Below, piece after piece: positions 25,082-33,253 of a stretch of 64,000 bases of DNA. The first letter of the stretch is position 1; every line of letters starts with the position of its first letter. This DNA comes from Amycolatopsis coloradensis. GTDB taxonomy: Bacteria > Actinomycetota > Actinomycetes > Mycobacteriales > Pseudonocardiaceae. Where the stretch lies: positions 694,121 to 758,120 of the forward strand of contig NZ_CP150484.1 of assembly GCF_037997115.1 (NCBI RefSeq). The letters are read 5' to 3'. Both the position numbers and the translations under genes were made by a program. Under the pieces are notes generated by a model. That model ran no database searches. It was not told where the DNA came from and saw nothing but the letters and a program-made list of their open reading frames with translations.

Positions 25082-26704
25082 ATGTACCCGACCGTCGCCG
25101 AGGTGCTCGCGCTGCCGGTGCTGCGTCAGGGCAGGCCCCATGTGGTGGCGGGGGCGGCGGGGCTGGACGCGCCGGTCCGCTGGGCGCACGTCGCCGAGGT
25201 CGCGGACATCGCCCCGTTGCTGCGCGGCGGGGAACTCGTGCTCACCACCGGGGTCGCGCTGCCCGACGACGGCGCCGCGCTCGCCCGGTACGTCGCCGAT
25301 CTGGCCGGTGTCGGAGTGGCGGGGATCGTCGTCGAACTCGTCCGGCATTGGAGCGAGAAGCTGCCGCCCGCGCTGGTCGACGCCGCGGACCGGCACGGTG
25401 TCCCGCTGATCACCCTTTCGCGCGAGACGCGCTTCGTGTCGGTCACGGAGGCGGTGAACGGGCTGATCGTCGACGCCCAGGTCGACGAACTCCGCGCGGC
25501 GGAGCGGGTCCACGAGACCTTCACCGCGCTGACGGTCGCCGGTGCCGAGCCGGGAGACATCCTGCGCGAGGTCGCGAGGCTCACCGAACATCCGGTCGTG
25601 CTGGAGACGCTGTCGCACGAGGTCCTCGCCTACGACACGGCGGGGACCGACCCCGGTGAACTGCTGCCCGGCTGGCCGTCCCGGTCGCGGCCGGTGCAGG
25701 TCGGCGAGCGGACCGGTTACCACCCGGGCGCGGGCTGGCTGATCACCGTGGTCGGCGCGCGCGGGCACGACTGGGGGCGGCTGGTCGTCGTCTGCGGGGA
25801 TCCGCCCCCGCACCGGCACGTCGTGGTCGCCGAACGCGCCGCGTCCGCGCTCGCGGTCCACCGGCTGGTCGCCAAGGACACCGACTCCCTCGAACGCCAG
25901 GCGCACCGCGCGATCCTGACCGAACTGCTGGCCAACCCGGTGCCGCCCGCCGAACTGACCGCGCGGGCCTCGGCGCTGGGTGTCCCGCTGACGGGACGGC
26001 TGCTCGTCGGGGTCTCCGTGCGGCCGCGGATCACCGTGACCACCAAGGCCGCGCAGTCCACCCCGGTGCTGCTGCGGGAGCTCGCCGAGGCGACCGTGCT
26101 CGCCGCCCGGCACGCCAAGGTGTCCGCGCTGGTGGCCACCGACGACACCCAGGTGCGCGCGCTGATCGCGCTGTCGCCGGAGGCCGGGGTCGACGCGGTA
26201 CTGAGACGGCTGGCGAACGACGTCCACGAGGCCCGCGCCGGAGCGCCCGCCGTGGTCGCGGTCGGGACCACGGGCGGCGGGCCCGCCGACGCGCGCCGGA
26301 CGCTCGTCGAAGCCGCGCAGGTGGCCGCCGCGGCGCTCGCGGAAAACGTCGAACGGGTGGTCCACCGGCTCGACGACGTCCGGTTGCGCGGACTGCTGCA
26401 TCTGCTGGCGGGCGACGAACGGATCACCGCGTTCGCCGCGCGGGAGCTCGGCCCGCTGCTGAGCCGGGACGCCGCACAGGGCAGCAGACTCGTCCAGGCG
26501 TTGAGGCATTACTGCGAGCACGGCGGAAACAAGTCGGCGGCGGCCGCCGCCGCGCACACCTCGCGCACCGCCTACTACCAGCAGCTGGCCAGGATCGAGC
26601 AGGTCCTCGGGGTACGGCTCGAAGATCCGGAGTCGATGCTCTCGCTTTATGTCGCTTTGCTCGCCCACGACATTCGAAAAGCGGACGACCACACGTCCGA
26701 GTGA
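25082..26704 (+). CDS. PucR-family transcriptional regulator
   Basis: 540 residues: N-terminal PucR purine-catabolism domain (VAEVLALPVLRQGRPHVVAG; VRWAHVAEVADIAPLLRGGELVLTTG, shown in part as LRGGELVLTTG), a GGDEF-like middle (YdiP/CdaR type), and a C-terminal HTH_30 (ALRHYCEHGGNKSAAAAAAH, then TSRTAYYQQLARIEQVLG). ATG 25082 follows GGGAGG by 3-4 nt. Such regulators control catabolism of purines, pyrimidines, amines or proline. Divergent orientation to mmsA and the ACAGTCTG motif link it to the pyrimidine genes 5 kb away. Confidence 0.9.
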   Translation: MYPTVAEVLALPVLRQGRPHVVAGAAGLDAPVRWAHVAEVADIAPLLRGGELVLTTGVALPDDGAALARYVADLAGVGVAGIVVELVRHWSEKLPPALVDAADRHGVPLITLSRETRFVSVTEAVNGLIVDAQVDELRAAERVHETFTALTVAGAEPGDILREVARLTEHPVVLETLSHEVLAYDTAGTDPGELLPGWPSRSRPVQVGERTGYHPGAGWLITVVGARGHDWGRLVVVCGDPPPHRHVVVAERAASALAVHRLVAKDTDSLERQAHRAILTELLANPVPPAELTARASALGVPLTGRLLVGVSVRPRITVTTKAAQSTPVLLRELAEATVLAARHAKVSALVATDDTQVRALIALSPEAGVDAVLRRLANDVHEARAGAPAVVAVGTTGGGPADARRTLVEAAQVAAAALAENVERVVHRLDDVRLRGLLHLLAGDERITAFAARELGPLLSRDAAQGSRLVQALRHYCEHGGNKSAAAAAAHTSRTAYYQQLARIEQVLGVRLEDPESMLSLYVALLAHDIRKADDHTSE

Positions 26705-26731
26705 GTAAATCTCACCCGAGCGTGGAACACA

Positions 26732-26744
26732 GTGACCGGGTCAC
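26732..26744. promoter_or_regulatory. short palindrome upstream of the SSI gene
   Basis: GTGACC-G-GGTCAC is a perfect 13-bp palindrome 20 bp before the inhibitor start codon. It could be an operator for the inhibitor gene. The regulator is unknown. Confidence 0.3.
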
Positions 26745-26763
26745 GTAAGCCGATAGGGTTGAT

Positions 26764-27129
26764 ATGGCTTTCTTCGAACCGATCGGCGCCTGCGTGCTCG
26801 CGCTGGCCTGTATGGCCCCCGCGCAACCCGCCGAATCCACGTTTCAGCTGACCAGCCACGACACCCGGGGCCGGATCGGCACCGTCTCGCTCACCTGCGA
26901 ACCCACCGGGGGGTCTCACCCGGGACGCGGTGGCGCCTGCGCCAAGCTGTCCGAAGTGGACGGAGAGTTCGACCGGCTCCGCCCGGAACCGCGGGCCTGC
27001 ACCCTCGAGTACGCCCCGGTGGACGTCTCCGCGGTCGGCAAGTGGCGCGGCGAGCCGGTCACCTACCGCACTTCCTACGCCAACCGTTGCGTCGCCGACG
27101 CCGAGTCGGCAGGCGTCTTCACCTTCTGA
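26764..27129 (+). CDS. subtilisin inhibitor-like (SSI family) secreted protease inhibitor
   Basis: 121 residues with an N-terminal signal segment and the SSI fold: four cysteines at C45, C59, C79 and C109 with the SSI spacing, the core LTCEPTGG, and the C-terminal SYANRCVADAESAGVF. The reactive site corresponds to CTLEY, making P1 = L81 and P1' = E82 (in S. albogriseolus SSI it is Met-Val). A P1 Leu points to chymotrypsin/subtilisin-type targets; the acidic P1' is unusual. Secreted to the medium or envelope. Confidence 0.9.
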   Translation: MAFFEPIGACVLALACMAPAQPAESTFQLTSHDTRGRIGTVSLTCEPTGGSHPGRGGACAKLSEVDGEFDRLRPEPRACTLEYAPVDVSAVGKWRGEPVTYRTSYANRCVADAESAGVFTF

Positions 27130-27196
27130 CCGCTCCCCACTCCGGCGTGGTGATCGCCGGGTCTTCCCCTCGATGGCCCGGCGGCGCCGGTCACCG

Positions 27197-27238
27197 CGGC
27201 CTTGATCGCCCTCACCCCCACGAGGGCGATCAAGGCCG
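27197..27238. terminator. bidirectional terminator between SSI and DUF4173 genes
   Basis: A perfect 17-bp stem (CGGCCTTGATCGCCCTC at 27197-27213 with 27222-27238) and an 8-nt loop sit in the gap between two convergent genes. Confidence 0.8.
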
Positions 27239-27250
27239 TGGTGTCACGAC

Positions 27251-28855
27251 TCAAGAACGGGGCAGGTACCGGCACCCGATCCCGTCCTCCGCGGCGACAG
27301 GGGTCTGACGCGCGAGGGACCGGCTCAGGTTCCAATCGCGCCAATCATCTTCCGAAATTTCCCGCACGACCGGCCTGAGCACACAGGACCGCAGCGGCTC
27401 CGGAAGCCGGTCGGCCGACGGCACGACGTCAGCGGAAAACCTTGAGAGGTAACCGGTGTCGAGCGTCTTGCCGTGCGCGAGCCGGTCGATGTTGCGGTCG
27501 GCGATGAACCGTTCCGGATCGAGGACGGCCAGTCCGAGCAGCGCCGCGACGGCGGCTCCGATGGCCGCGCGCGGCAGCCATGCCGACCGCAGCGGGATCA
27601 GGGAAACGAGCACCAGCAAGAAGATCAGTCCGATCCAGAGTTCGCAGAACTCGACCAGTAGCCGCAGCACGGTGAACCCGTACGCCTGCTGGTATGTCCA
27701 CATGCGACTCAACGCCGAGGCGACCAGCACCAGGCTGAGCACGCTCAGCGCGCCGAGGAGGCCGCGCTGCCAGGCCCGATCGGCCGCCGACGACTTCGGC
27801 GCCCATCGCAGCGCGGCGGCGACCAGCAGCAGGGTCAGCACGGTGATGGCGGAGAGCTGCCAGAACCCGCTCCTGGCGTATTCGGCCGCCGTCAGGCCGC
27901 TCGTGGCCAGAAGGTATTCGGTGCCGCCGAACAACACGACCAGGCGGACCACGACGAAGCTCGTGAACAGCGCCACCAGCACCCCCAGCGGCAACGTCCA
28001 TTCGAGCCGGTGCGCCAGGCGTTTGCGCGCCGTGTCGACAGCAGCACTGTCGGACGGCAGCGGGGGCGCCGCCAGCAGGTAACACGCGCCGGTCACGGCC
28101 GACGCGGCCACGACGAAGAAGAATCCCCAGCGCACGAACGTTCCGGGGTTCAGTTCGGGGAGCACCGCGTCGACGACGTTCGCGAACGCGGCGTCCGCGC
28201 CCCGCAGCAGCGGCACGAACACCAGCAACAACAAGGCGCTGGCCAGCACCGGCACCAGGAACCTCGGCCTCGCGCGGCCTTCCTGCTTCTTGCCGAGCTT
28301 CGCGAGCCCGCGCCCGACCCACGGGATCGAAAGCAGCGCTTCGATCGGGACCGCGAAGACGTCGTAGATGATCGTGTTCACCGTGCGCTTCCCGACCACG
28401 GCGAGGGATCCGGCGACGAGGGCGGCCAGCACGCACAACACGTTCAGCCACACGGACGCGCGGACCATGCCGACGGCGAGCAGGCCCAGCGCGGCCGCCG
28501 CCCATACCGCGTTGACCAGACGGAAGTGCGGTTCGGCGTCGCCGCGGGCGCGCTTGTCGGCGAAGTAGACGGCCACCGCGAACGCGAGCCCGGCCACGAA
28601 CCAGCCGGCTCCGGGCTCGTCCGGCATGGCGAAGGCGGCGATCAACCCGGCCGCGACCGCCGCGGGCAGGACGGAGCCGGGAAGCGGGACGATCGTCGAT
28701 TTGGGCGGCACGCGGGGCCGCATCAGCACCGGGACCTGCGGCGCGGGCGGCATGGGCTTGGGCGGCAGGGCTCCGTCGGGCACGGTCGGAGCCATCGTGC
28801 TCGTCGCCCTCGGGGGCGACGCGTGCGCCTGCCGGCCTTCTTGTTCTTCGCTCAT
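27251..28855 (-). CDS. DUF4153/DUF4173 polytopic membrane protein
   Basis: 534 residues from ATG 28853-28855 (GGAGG 6 nt upstream). A Pro-rich cytosolic N-terminus (about 1-60) is followed by about 11-12 TM helices; the motif YDVFAVPIEALLSIPWVGRG, NPGTFVRWGFF and the C-terminal DWRDWNLSRSLAR are typical of the DUF4173 family. The C-terminal domain after the last helix is soluble. Function unknown; it lies convergent to a protease inhibitor and upstream of the two-component genes, on the same strand but 86 bp apart. Confidence 0.8.
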   Translation of the reverse strand: MSEEQEGRQAHASPPRATSTMAPTVPDGALPPKPMPPAPQVPVLMRPRVPPKSTIVPLPGSVLPAAVAAGLIAAFAMPDEPGAGWFVAGLAFAVAVYFADKRARGDAEPHFRLVNAVWAAAALGLLAVGMVRASVWLNVLCVLAALVAGSLAVVGKRTVNTIIYDVFAVPIEALLSIPWVGRGLAKLGKKQEGRARPRFLVPVLASALLLLVFVPLLRGADAAFANVVDAVLPELNPGTFVRWGFFFVVAASAVTGACYLLAAPPLPSDSAAVDTARKRLAHRLEWTLPLGVLVALFTSFVVVRLVVLFGGTEYLLATSGLTAAEYARSGFWQLSAITVLTLLLVAAALRWAPKSSAADRAWQRGLLGALSVLSLVLVASALSRMWTYQQAYGFTVLRLLVEFCELWIGLIFLLVLVSLIPLRSAWLPRAAIGAAVAALLGLAVLDPERFIADRNIDRLAHGKTLDTGYLSRFSADVVPSADRLPEPLRSCVLRPVVREISEDDWRDWNLSRSLARQTPVAAEDGIGCRYLPRS

Positions 28856-28941
28856 CAAGTCCTCCAGTTTGCGAAAGCACATCTCGTGAGTCAGAAGGGC
28901 GCCTTCGCCCCATCGCATGCGGGGAAAGTCCCCTTCAGCCC

Positions 28942-29967
28942 CTACGGAACGGGGATCACGACGCGGATGACACAGCCCGGCCGCTGCTCGGGCGTGACGA
29001 CGGCGATGCTGCCGTCGTGGAGATCGACCACCCATCGCGCGATCGCGAGCCCCAGGCCGGTGCCCCCGCCGCCGGCCCGTTCGCCGCGGGTGAACCGCTC
29101 GAACACGCTGTCGCGCTCACCCGGCGGGATCCCGGGGCCTTCGTCCTCGACCTCGATGACGACGTCGGTCTCGCGGGCCTCCGCCCGCACCCGGACCTCT
29201 CCCCCGGCCGGGCCGTGCCGGACGGCGTTGTCGAGCAGGTTGACCACGACCTGGTAGAGCCTGCCGCGGTCGGCGACGGCCGTCGCGCCGGGCGGCTGGA
29301 CGTCGACGGAGAAGCGCACTCCGCGACCGGTGGCCCCGGCTTCGGTGGCGACCTCCTCCAGCAGCAGTTCGAGATCGAACTCCTCCAGCTGCAACGGGAA
29401 CGCGCCCGCGTCGATCCGCGAAAGATCGAGGAGTTCCGAGACCAGCCTGCCGAGCCGCTCGGTCTGCTGCAGCGCGGTCTTCAACGTCGCCGGATCGGGT
29501 TCGGCGACGCCGTCGACGAGGTTCTCCAGCACCCCGTTCAGCGCGGTGATCGGCGTGCGGAGTTCGTGGGAGACGTTCGCGATCAGCTCCCGGCGCCGCT
29601 GATCCGAGGCGTCCAGGTCCGCGGCCATCTGGTTGAAGGCGTGCGACAGCTCCCCGACCTCGTCGCGAGCGGTCGCCCGGACCCGCCGGGTGTAGTCGCC
29701 CTTGGCCATCGCGCGGGCGGCGGCGGTCATCTCGCGCAGCGGCCTGGTCATCCCGTGCGCCAGGATCTGCGAGGTCACCACGGCGAGCACCATCGCGGCG
29801 ATCGTGGTCCGCGGCGGCAGCCAGCCGATCTGCCAGTTGAAGAAGGCGAACGCGATACCGCCCGAGGACACCAGCAGGATCGCGAGCTTGAGCTTGATGG
29901 AGCGGACCGGGTCGAGCGGTCTCGGGAGCGCGTCGACGACGCGGCCGAGCAGGGGGCGAAGCTTCAC
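28942..29967 (-). CDS. sensor histidine kinase
   Basis: 341 residues from GTG 29965-29967 (GGAGG, 7-nt spacing). Two N-terminal TM helices (about 27-45 and 53-70) with almost no extracytoplasmic domain, a HAMP linker (TRPLREMTAAARAMAKGD), the HisKA phospho-acceptor H134 (NVSHELRTP), and the ATPase N-box NLLDNAVRHG, G1 DEGPGIP and G2 GTGLGLA. The tiny periplasmic loop suggests an intramembrane or lipid-borne signal. The start overlaps the stop of the response regulator (GTGA). Confidence 0.93.
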   Translation of the reverse strand: MKLRPLLGRVVDALPRPLDPVRSIKLKLAILLVSSGGIAFAFFNWQIGWLPPRTTIAAMVLAVVTSQILAHGMTRPLREMTAAARAMAKGDYTRRVRATARDEVGELSHAFNQMAADLDASDQRRRELIANVSHELRTPITALNGVLENLVDGVAEPDPATLKTALQQTERLGRLVSELLDLSRIDAGAFPLQLEEFDLELLLEEVATEAGATGRGVRFSVDVQPPGATAVADRGRLYQVVVNLLDNAVRHGPAGGEVRVRAEARETDVVIEVEDEGPGIPPGERDSVFERFTRGERAGGGGTGLGLAIARWVVDLHDGSIAVVTPEQRPGCVIRVVIPVP

Positions 29968-30668
29968 GATCCCACCTCCAGGGCGTAACCGACGCCGTGC
30001 ACGGTGCGGATGAGGTCGGCGCCCAGCTTGCGGCGCAGCGCCTTGATGTGACTGTCGACCGCGCGGGTGCCCGAACCGGTGCCCGCGACGTCCCAGTCCC
30101 AGACCTCGCTGAGCAGGCGTTCCCTCGGCTGCACCGCCCTCGGGCGCTTCGCGAAGTGGACGAGGAGGTCGAACTCGATCGGCGTCAGCTGGGCCTGGTT
30201 GCCCGCGCGCGTGACCCGCCGCTGCTCGACGTCGATTTCGAGGTCGCCGAGGACGATCTTCGTACCGGCGTCGCTCACGTCGGTCCTGGCCGCTCGTTCG
30301 ACGCGGCGCAGCAGCGCGTGCACCCGCGCCGAGAGCACCCGCATGGAGAACGGCTTGGTGAGGTAGTCGTCCGCGCCGACGCCGAGACCGATCAGCATGT
30401 CCGTCTCGTCCGAACGGGCGGTCAGCATCAGCACCGGGACCGGACGGCGGGCCTGGATCCGGCGGCAGACCTCGAGCCCGTCGAATCCCGGGAGCATCAC
30501 GTCGAGCACCACCAGGTCCGGCTCGCGCTCGGCGTCGGTCTCGACGCCGGACGGGCCATCGTGCGCCAGGTCCACGGTGAATCCCTCGGCCCGCAGCCGC
30601 GCGGCGATGCTCTCGGCGATGGTCACGTCGTCCTCGACGACCAGCACCCGGCGTCCTCCCAGTTCCAT
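29964..30668 (-). CDS. OmpR-family response regulator
   Basis: 234 residues: receiver domain (VEDD near the N-terminus, phospho-acceptor D56 in VVLDVMLPG, conserved K in LTKPFS) and a C-terminal winged helix (LTPIEFDLLVHFAKRP; TVHGVGYAL). Start ATG 30666-30668 chosen because it begins the receiver fold (MELGGRRVLVVEDD). Cotranscribed with the downstream kinase. The divergent neighbour is the pyrimidine permease, but no evidence ties the two systems. Confidence 0.94.
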   Translation of the reverse strand: MELGGRRVLVVEDDVTIAESIAARLRAEGFTVDLAHDGPSGVETDAEREPDLVVLDVMLPGFDGLEVCRRIQARRPVPVLMLTARSDETDMLIGLGVGADDYLTKPFSMRVLSARVHALLRRVERAARTDVSDAGTKIVLGDLEIDVEQRRVTRAGNQAQLTPIEFDLLVHFAKRPRAVQPRERLLSEVWDWDVAGTGSGTRAVDSHIKALRRKLGADLIRTVHGVGYALEVGS

Positions 30669-30809
30669 GGGGATGACTGTAAGCACCGGCCGTGGAGACC
30701 ATCCGGGTGAGCTGTGGAGATCCTGTGGAGATGTTTCGGCCGGTTTGCCGGATTGCAACGTCCGTGTGTGTGACGTAGGTCATGCACCGCGAGCCTTCGA
30801 GCGCAATCG

Positions 30810-30849
30810 ACAGTCTGCGCTCCGACGCCATCAACAGTGAACAGTCTGC
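30810..30849. promoter_or_regulatory. direct repeat ACAGTCTGC upstream of the pyrimidine operon
   Basis: ACAGTCTGC occurs at 30810-30818 and again at 30841-30849, exactly 31 bp (three helical turns) apart, 40 bp before the permease start. The same octamer occurs in the pucR-mmsA intergenic region. The pattern fits two in-phase sites for one activator or repressor. Confidence 0.45.
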
Positions 30850-30888
30850 CAGTCCCACCCGCGCGGCGCGGGCGAGCACGATTCCGCA

Positions 30889-32460
30889 ATGGAGCCGACG
30901 GCACGCGGTACGCAGCACGTGCATCCTGATGGCCGGGTGGAACTCGGCGAGGTCGAGTCCTTGAAGGACAGCCGCTTCTACAACGAAGAACTCGCCCCGG
31001 TCCCGGTCGAAAAGCGCACCTGGACCACGTACACCTACTTCGCGCTGTGGATGGGCATGGCGCACAACATCCCCTCCTACGCGCTCGCGGCGTCGCTGAT
31101 CGCGCTCGGGATGAACTGGGTACAGGCGTTGCTCACGATCACGATCGGCAACCTGATCGTGTTGATCCCGATGCTGCTCAACAGCCACGCCGGGACGAAG
31201 TACGGCATCCCCTTCCCGGTGTTCGCCCGCGCCTTCTTCGGGATGCGCGGCGCGAATCTGGCGGCGTTGCTGCGGGCGTTCATCGCGTGCGGCTGGTTCG
31301 GCATCCAGACCTGGGTCGGCGGCGAGGCGATCTACATCATCGTCGGGCGGCTGGCCGGCTCCGGCTGGAAGGATGCCACCGTCGTCCTCGGCCAGCACTG
31401 GACGCTCTGGCTTTCGTTCGGCCTGTTCTGGCTGTTCCAGATGCTCGTCATCTGGCGCGGCATGGAGGCGGTCCGGAAGTTCGAGAACTGGACGGCGCCG
31501 CTGGTGTCGGTCGGCTTCCTGATCCTGCTGGGCTATGTCCTGGTCAAGGCGGGCGGCTTCGGCCCGATCCTGGCCGAACCCGGGAAACTCGGCTGGGGAC
31601 CGGACTTCTGGAAGGTGTTCGCCCCGGCGCTGATGGCGATGATCGCGTTCTGGTCGACGCTTTCGCTGAACATGCCGGACTTCACCCGGTTCGGCGGCAG
31701 CCAGGGCAAACAGGTCCGCGGCCAGATCCTCGGTCTGCCGACCACGATGACGTTCATCGCGATCGTGGCCATCCTGACCACCTCGGGCGGCAGTGTCCTC
31801 TACGGCGAGCAGATCTGGGACCCGGCGAAACTGGCCGACCGGTTCGACTCGCCGGTCGTCGTGGTGGTCGCGCTGATCGCGCTGGTACTGGCGACGGTGT
31901 CCGCGAACCTGGCGGCGAACGTGGTCAGCCCGTCCTACGACTTCTCCAACGCTTTCCCCAAGAAGATCACCTTCGCCGTCGGCGGGCTGATCACCGGCAT
32001 CATCGGCATCCTCATCCAGCCGTGGCGGCTCTACTCCGATCCGAACATCTACATCTTCGCCTGGCTCGGCTTCTACGGCGGCCTGCTCGGCGCGGTCGCC
32101 GGGGTGCTCGTCGCCGGTTACTGGGTGGTCAACCGCACGCGCCTCAATCTGCGGGATCTCTACACCGAACGCGGCGTCTACTGGTTCAACGGCGGCTGGA
32201 ACTGGCGGGCGCTCGTCGCGACGCTGGTCGGTGCCGTCCTCGCGGTCGGCGGCGCGTACGGCGGGCCGTTCCCCGCCGACGGGCTGATCCCGCTCCTGAA
32301 ACCGCTCTACGACTACAACTGGGTCGTCGGCCTGGCGGGCGCCTTCGTCGTCTACCTGCTGCTGGCCCTGCCCGAACGCAACCGCACCACCGAGATCGAG
32401 GAGGATGCAAGTGAGCGACCTGGTCCGAGCCGGATTGATCCAGCAGCGGTGGACGGGTGA
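30889..32460 (+). CDS. NCS1-family permease for uracil/hydantoin-type substrates
   Basis: 523 residues with 12 predicted TM helices; NCS1 motifs include FALWMGMAHNIPSY, FFGMRGANL, GWFGIQTWVGG, and SLNMPDFTRF. It imports a nucleobase or hydantoin-like compound; the downstream catabolic genes suggest uracil, thymine or dihydropyrimidines. The C-terminus overlaps the start of the next gene by about 50 bp, so the operon is tightly packed. The ATG at 30889 lacks a clear Shine-Dalgarno site. Confidence 0.9.
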   Translation: MEPTARGTQHVHPDGRVELGEVESLKDSRFYNEELAPVPVEKRTWTTYTYFALWMGMAHNIPSYALAASLIALGMNWVQALLTITIGNLIVLIPMLLNSHAGTKYGIPFPVFARAFFGMRGANLAALLRAFIACGWFGIQTWVGGEAIYIIVGRLAGSGWKDATVVLGQHWTLWLSFGLFWLFQMLVIWRGMEAVRKFENWTAPLVSVGFLILLGYVLVKAGGFGPILAEPGKLGWGPDFWKVFAPALMAMIAFWSTLSLNMPDFTRFGGSQGKQVRGQILGLPTTMTFIAIVAILTTSGGSVLYGEQIWDPAKLADRFDSPVVVVVALIALVLATVSANLAANVVSPSYDFSNAFPKKITFAVGGLITGIIGILIQPWRLYSDPNIYIFAWLGFYGGLLGAVAGVLVAGYWVVNRTRLNLRDLYTERGVYWFNGGWNWRALVATLVGAVLAVGGAYGGPFPADGLIPLLKPLYDYNWVVGLAGAFVVYLLLALPERNRTTEIEEDASERPGPSRIDPAAVDG

Positions 32461-33253
32461 CAAGGAGTCGATGATCGCGAACGCGGTCGAAGCCATCGGC
32501 AAGGCCGCTTCGCAGGGAGCGCAGGTCGTCTGCCTGCAGGAGTTGTTCTACGGCCCGTACTTCTGCCAGGTGCAGGACACCGACTACTACTCCTACACCG
32601 AGGGCATCCCCGACGGGCCGACGACGAAGCTCATGCAGGAGGTCGCCGAACGCCACGGCGTCGTGCTGGTCGTCCCGATGTACGAGGTCGAGCAGCCCGG
32701 CGTGTACTACAACACCGCCGCGGTGATCGACGCCGACGGCACCTACCTCGGCAAGCACCGCAAGAACCACATCCCGCAGGTGAAGGGGTTCTGGGAGAAG
32801 TTCTACTTCCGGCCCGGGAACCTGGGCTACCCGGTGTTCGACACCGCCGTCGGCCGGATCGGCGTGTACATCTGTTACGAGCGGCACTTCCCGGAGGGCT
32901 GGCGCGCGCTGGGCCTGGCGGGCGCGAAGATCGTGTTCAACCCGTCGGCGACCAGCCGGGGCCTTTCGGAGTACTTGTGGCGGCTGGAGCAGCCCGCGGC
33001 CGCCGTCGCGAACGAGTACTACGTCGGCACGATCAACCGCGTCGGCGTGGAACCCCTGGGTGACAACGACTTCTACGGCCAGTCGTATTTCGCGGACCCG
33101 CGCGGCCAGCTCGTCGGCGAAGCCGCTTCCGACACCGAGGAGGAGATCGTCGTCCGCGACCTCGACATGGCGAAGCTCGCCGAAGTGCGGGACCTGTGGG
33201 CTTTCTACCGAGACCGGCGTCCCGACAGCTACGGACCCCTCGCGGAGGCGTGA
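32411..33253 (+). CDS. beta-ureidopropionase (nitrilase superfamily)
   Basis: Hydrolyses N-carbamoyl-beta-alanine (or N-carbamoyl-beta-aminoisobutyrate) to the beta-amino acid, CO2 and NH3. 280 residues; nitrilase triad E44 (LQELFYGPYF), K118 (GKHRKNHIP) and C155 (YICYERHFPEG). GTG 32411 is preferred because GGAGG ends 6 nt before it; ATG 32405 directly abuts that site. Second gene of the pyrimidine operon, between permease and dihydropyrimidinase. Confidence 0.93.
   Translation: MSDLVRAGLIQQRWTGDKESMIANAVEAIGKAASQGAQVVCLQELFYGPYFCQVQDTDYYSYTEGIPDGPTTKLMQEVAERHGVVLVVPMYEVEQPGVYYNTAAVIDADGTYLGKHRKNHIPQVKGFWEKFYFRPGNLGYPVFDTAVGRIGVYICYERHFPEGWRALGLAGAKIVFNPSATSRGLSEYLWRLEQPAAAVANEYYVGTINRVGVEPLGDNDFYGQSYFADPRGQLVGEAASDTEEEIVVRDLDMAKLAEVRDLWAFYRDRRPDSYGPLAEA

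Noticed and set aside
28942-32502. A 1,186-codon minus-strand open frame across the kinase, regulator and permease region
   Set aside because: It is an open-frame artefact of high GC. Only its last 341 codons (28942-29967) encode a kinase with family motifs; the rest is antisense to the permease and out of frame with the response regulator.
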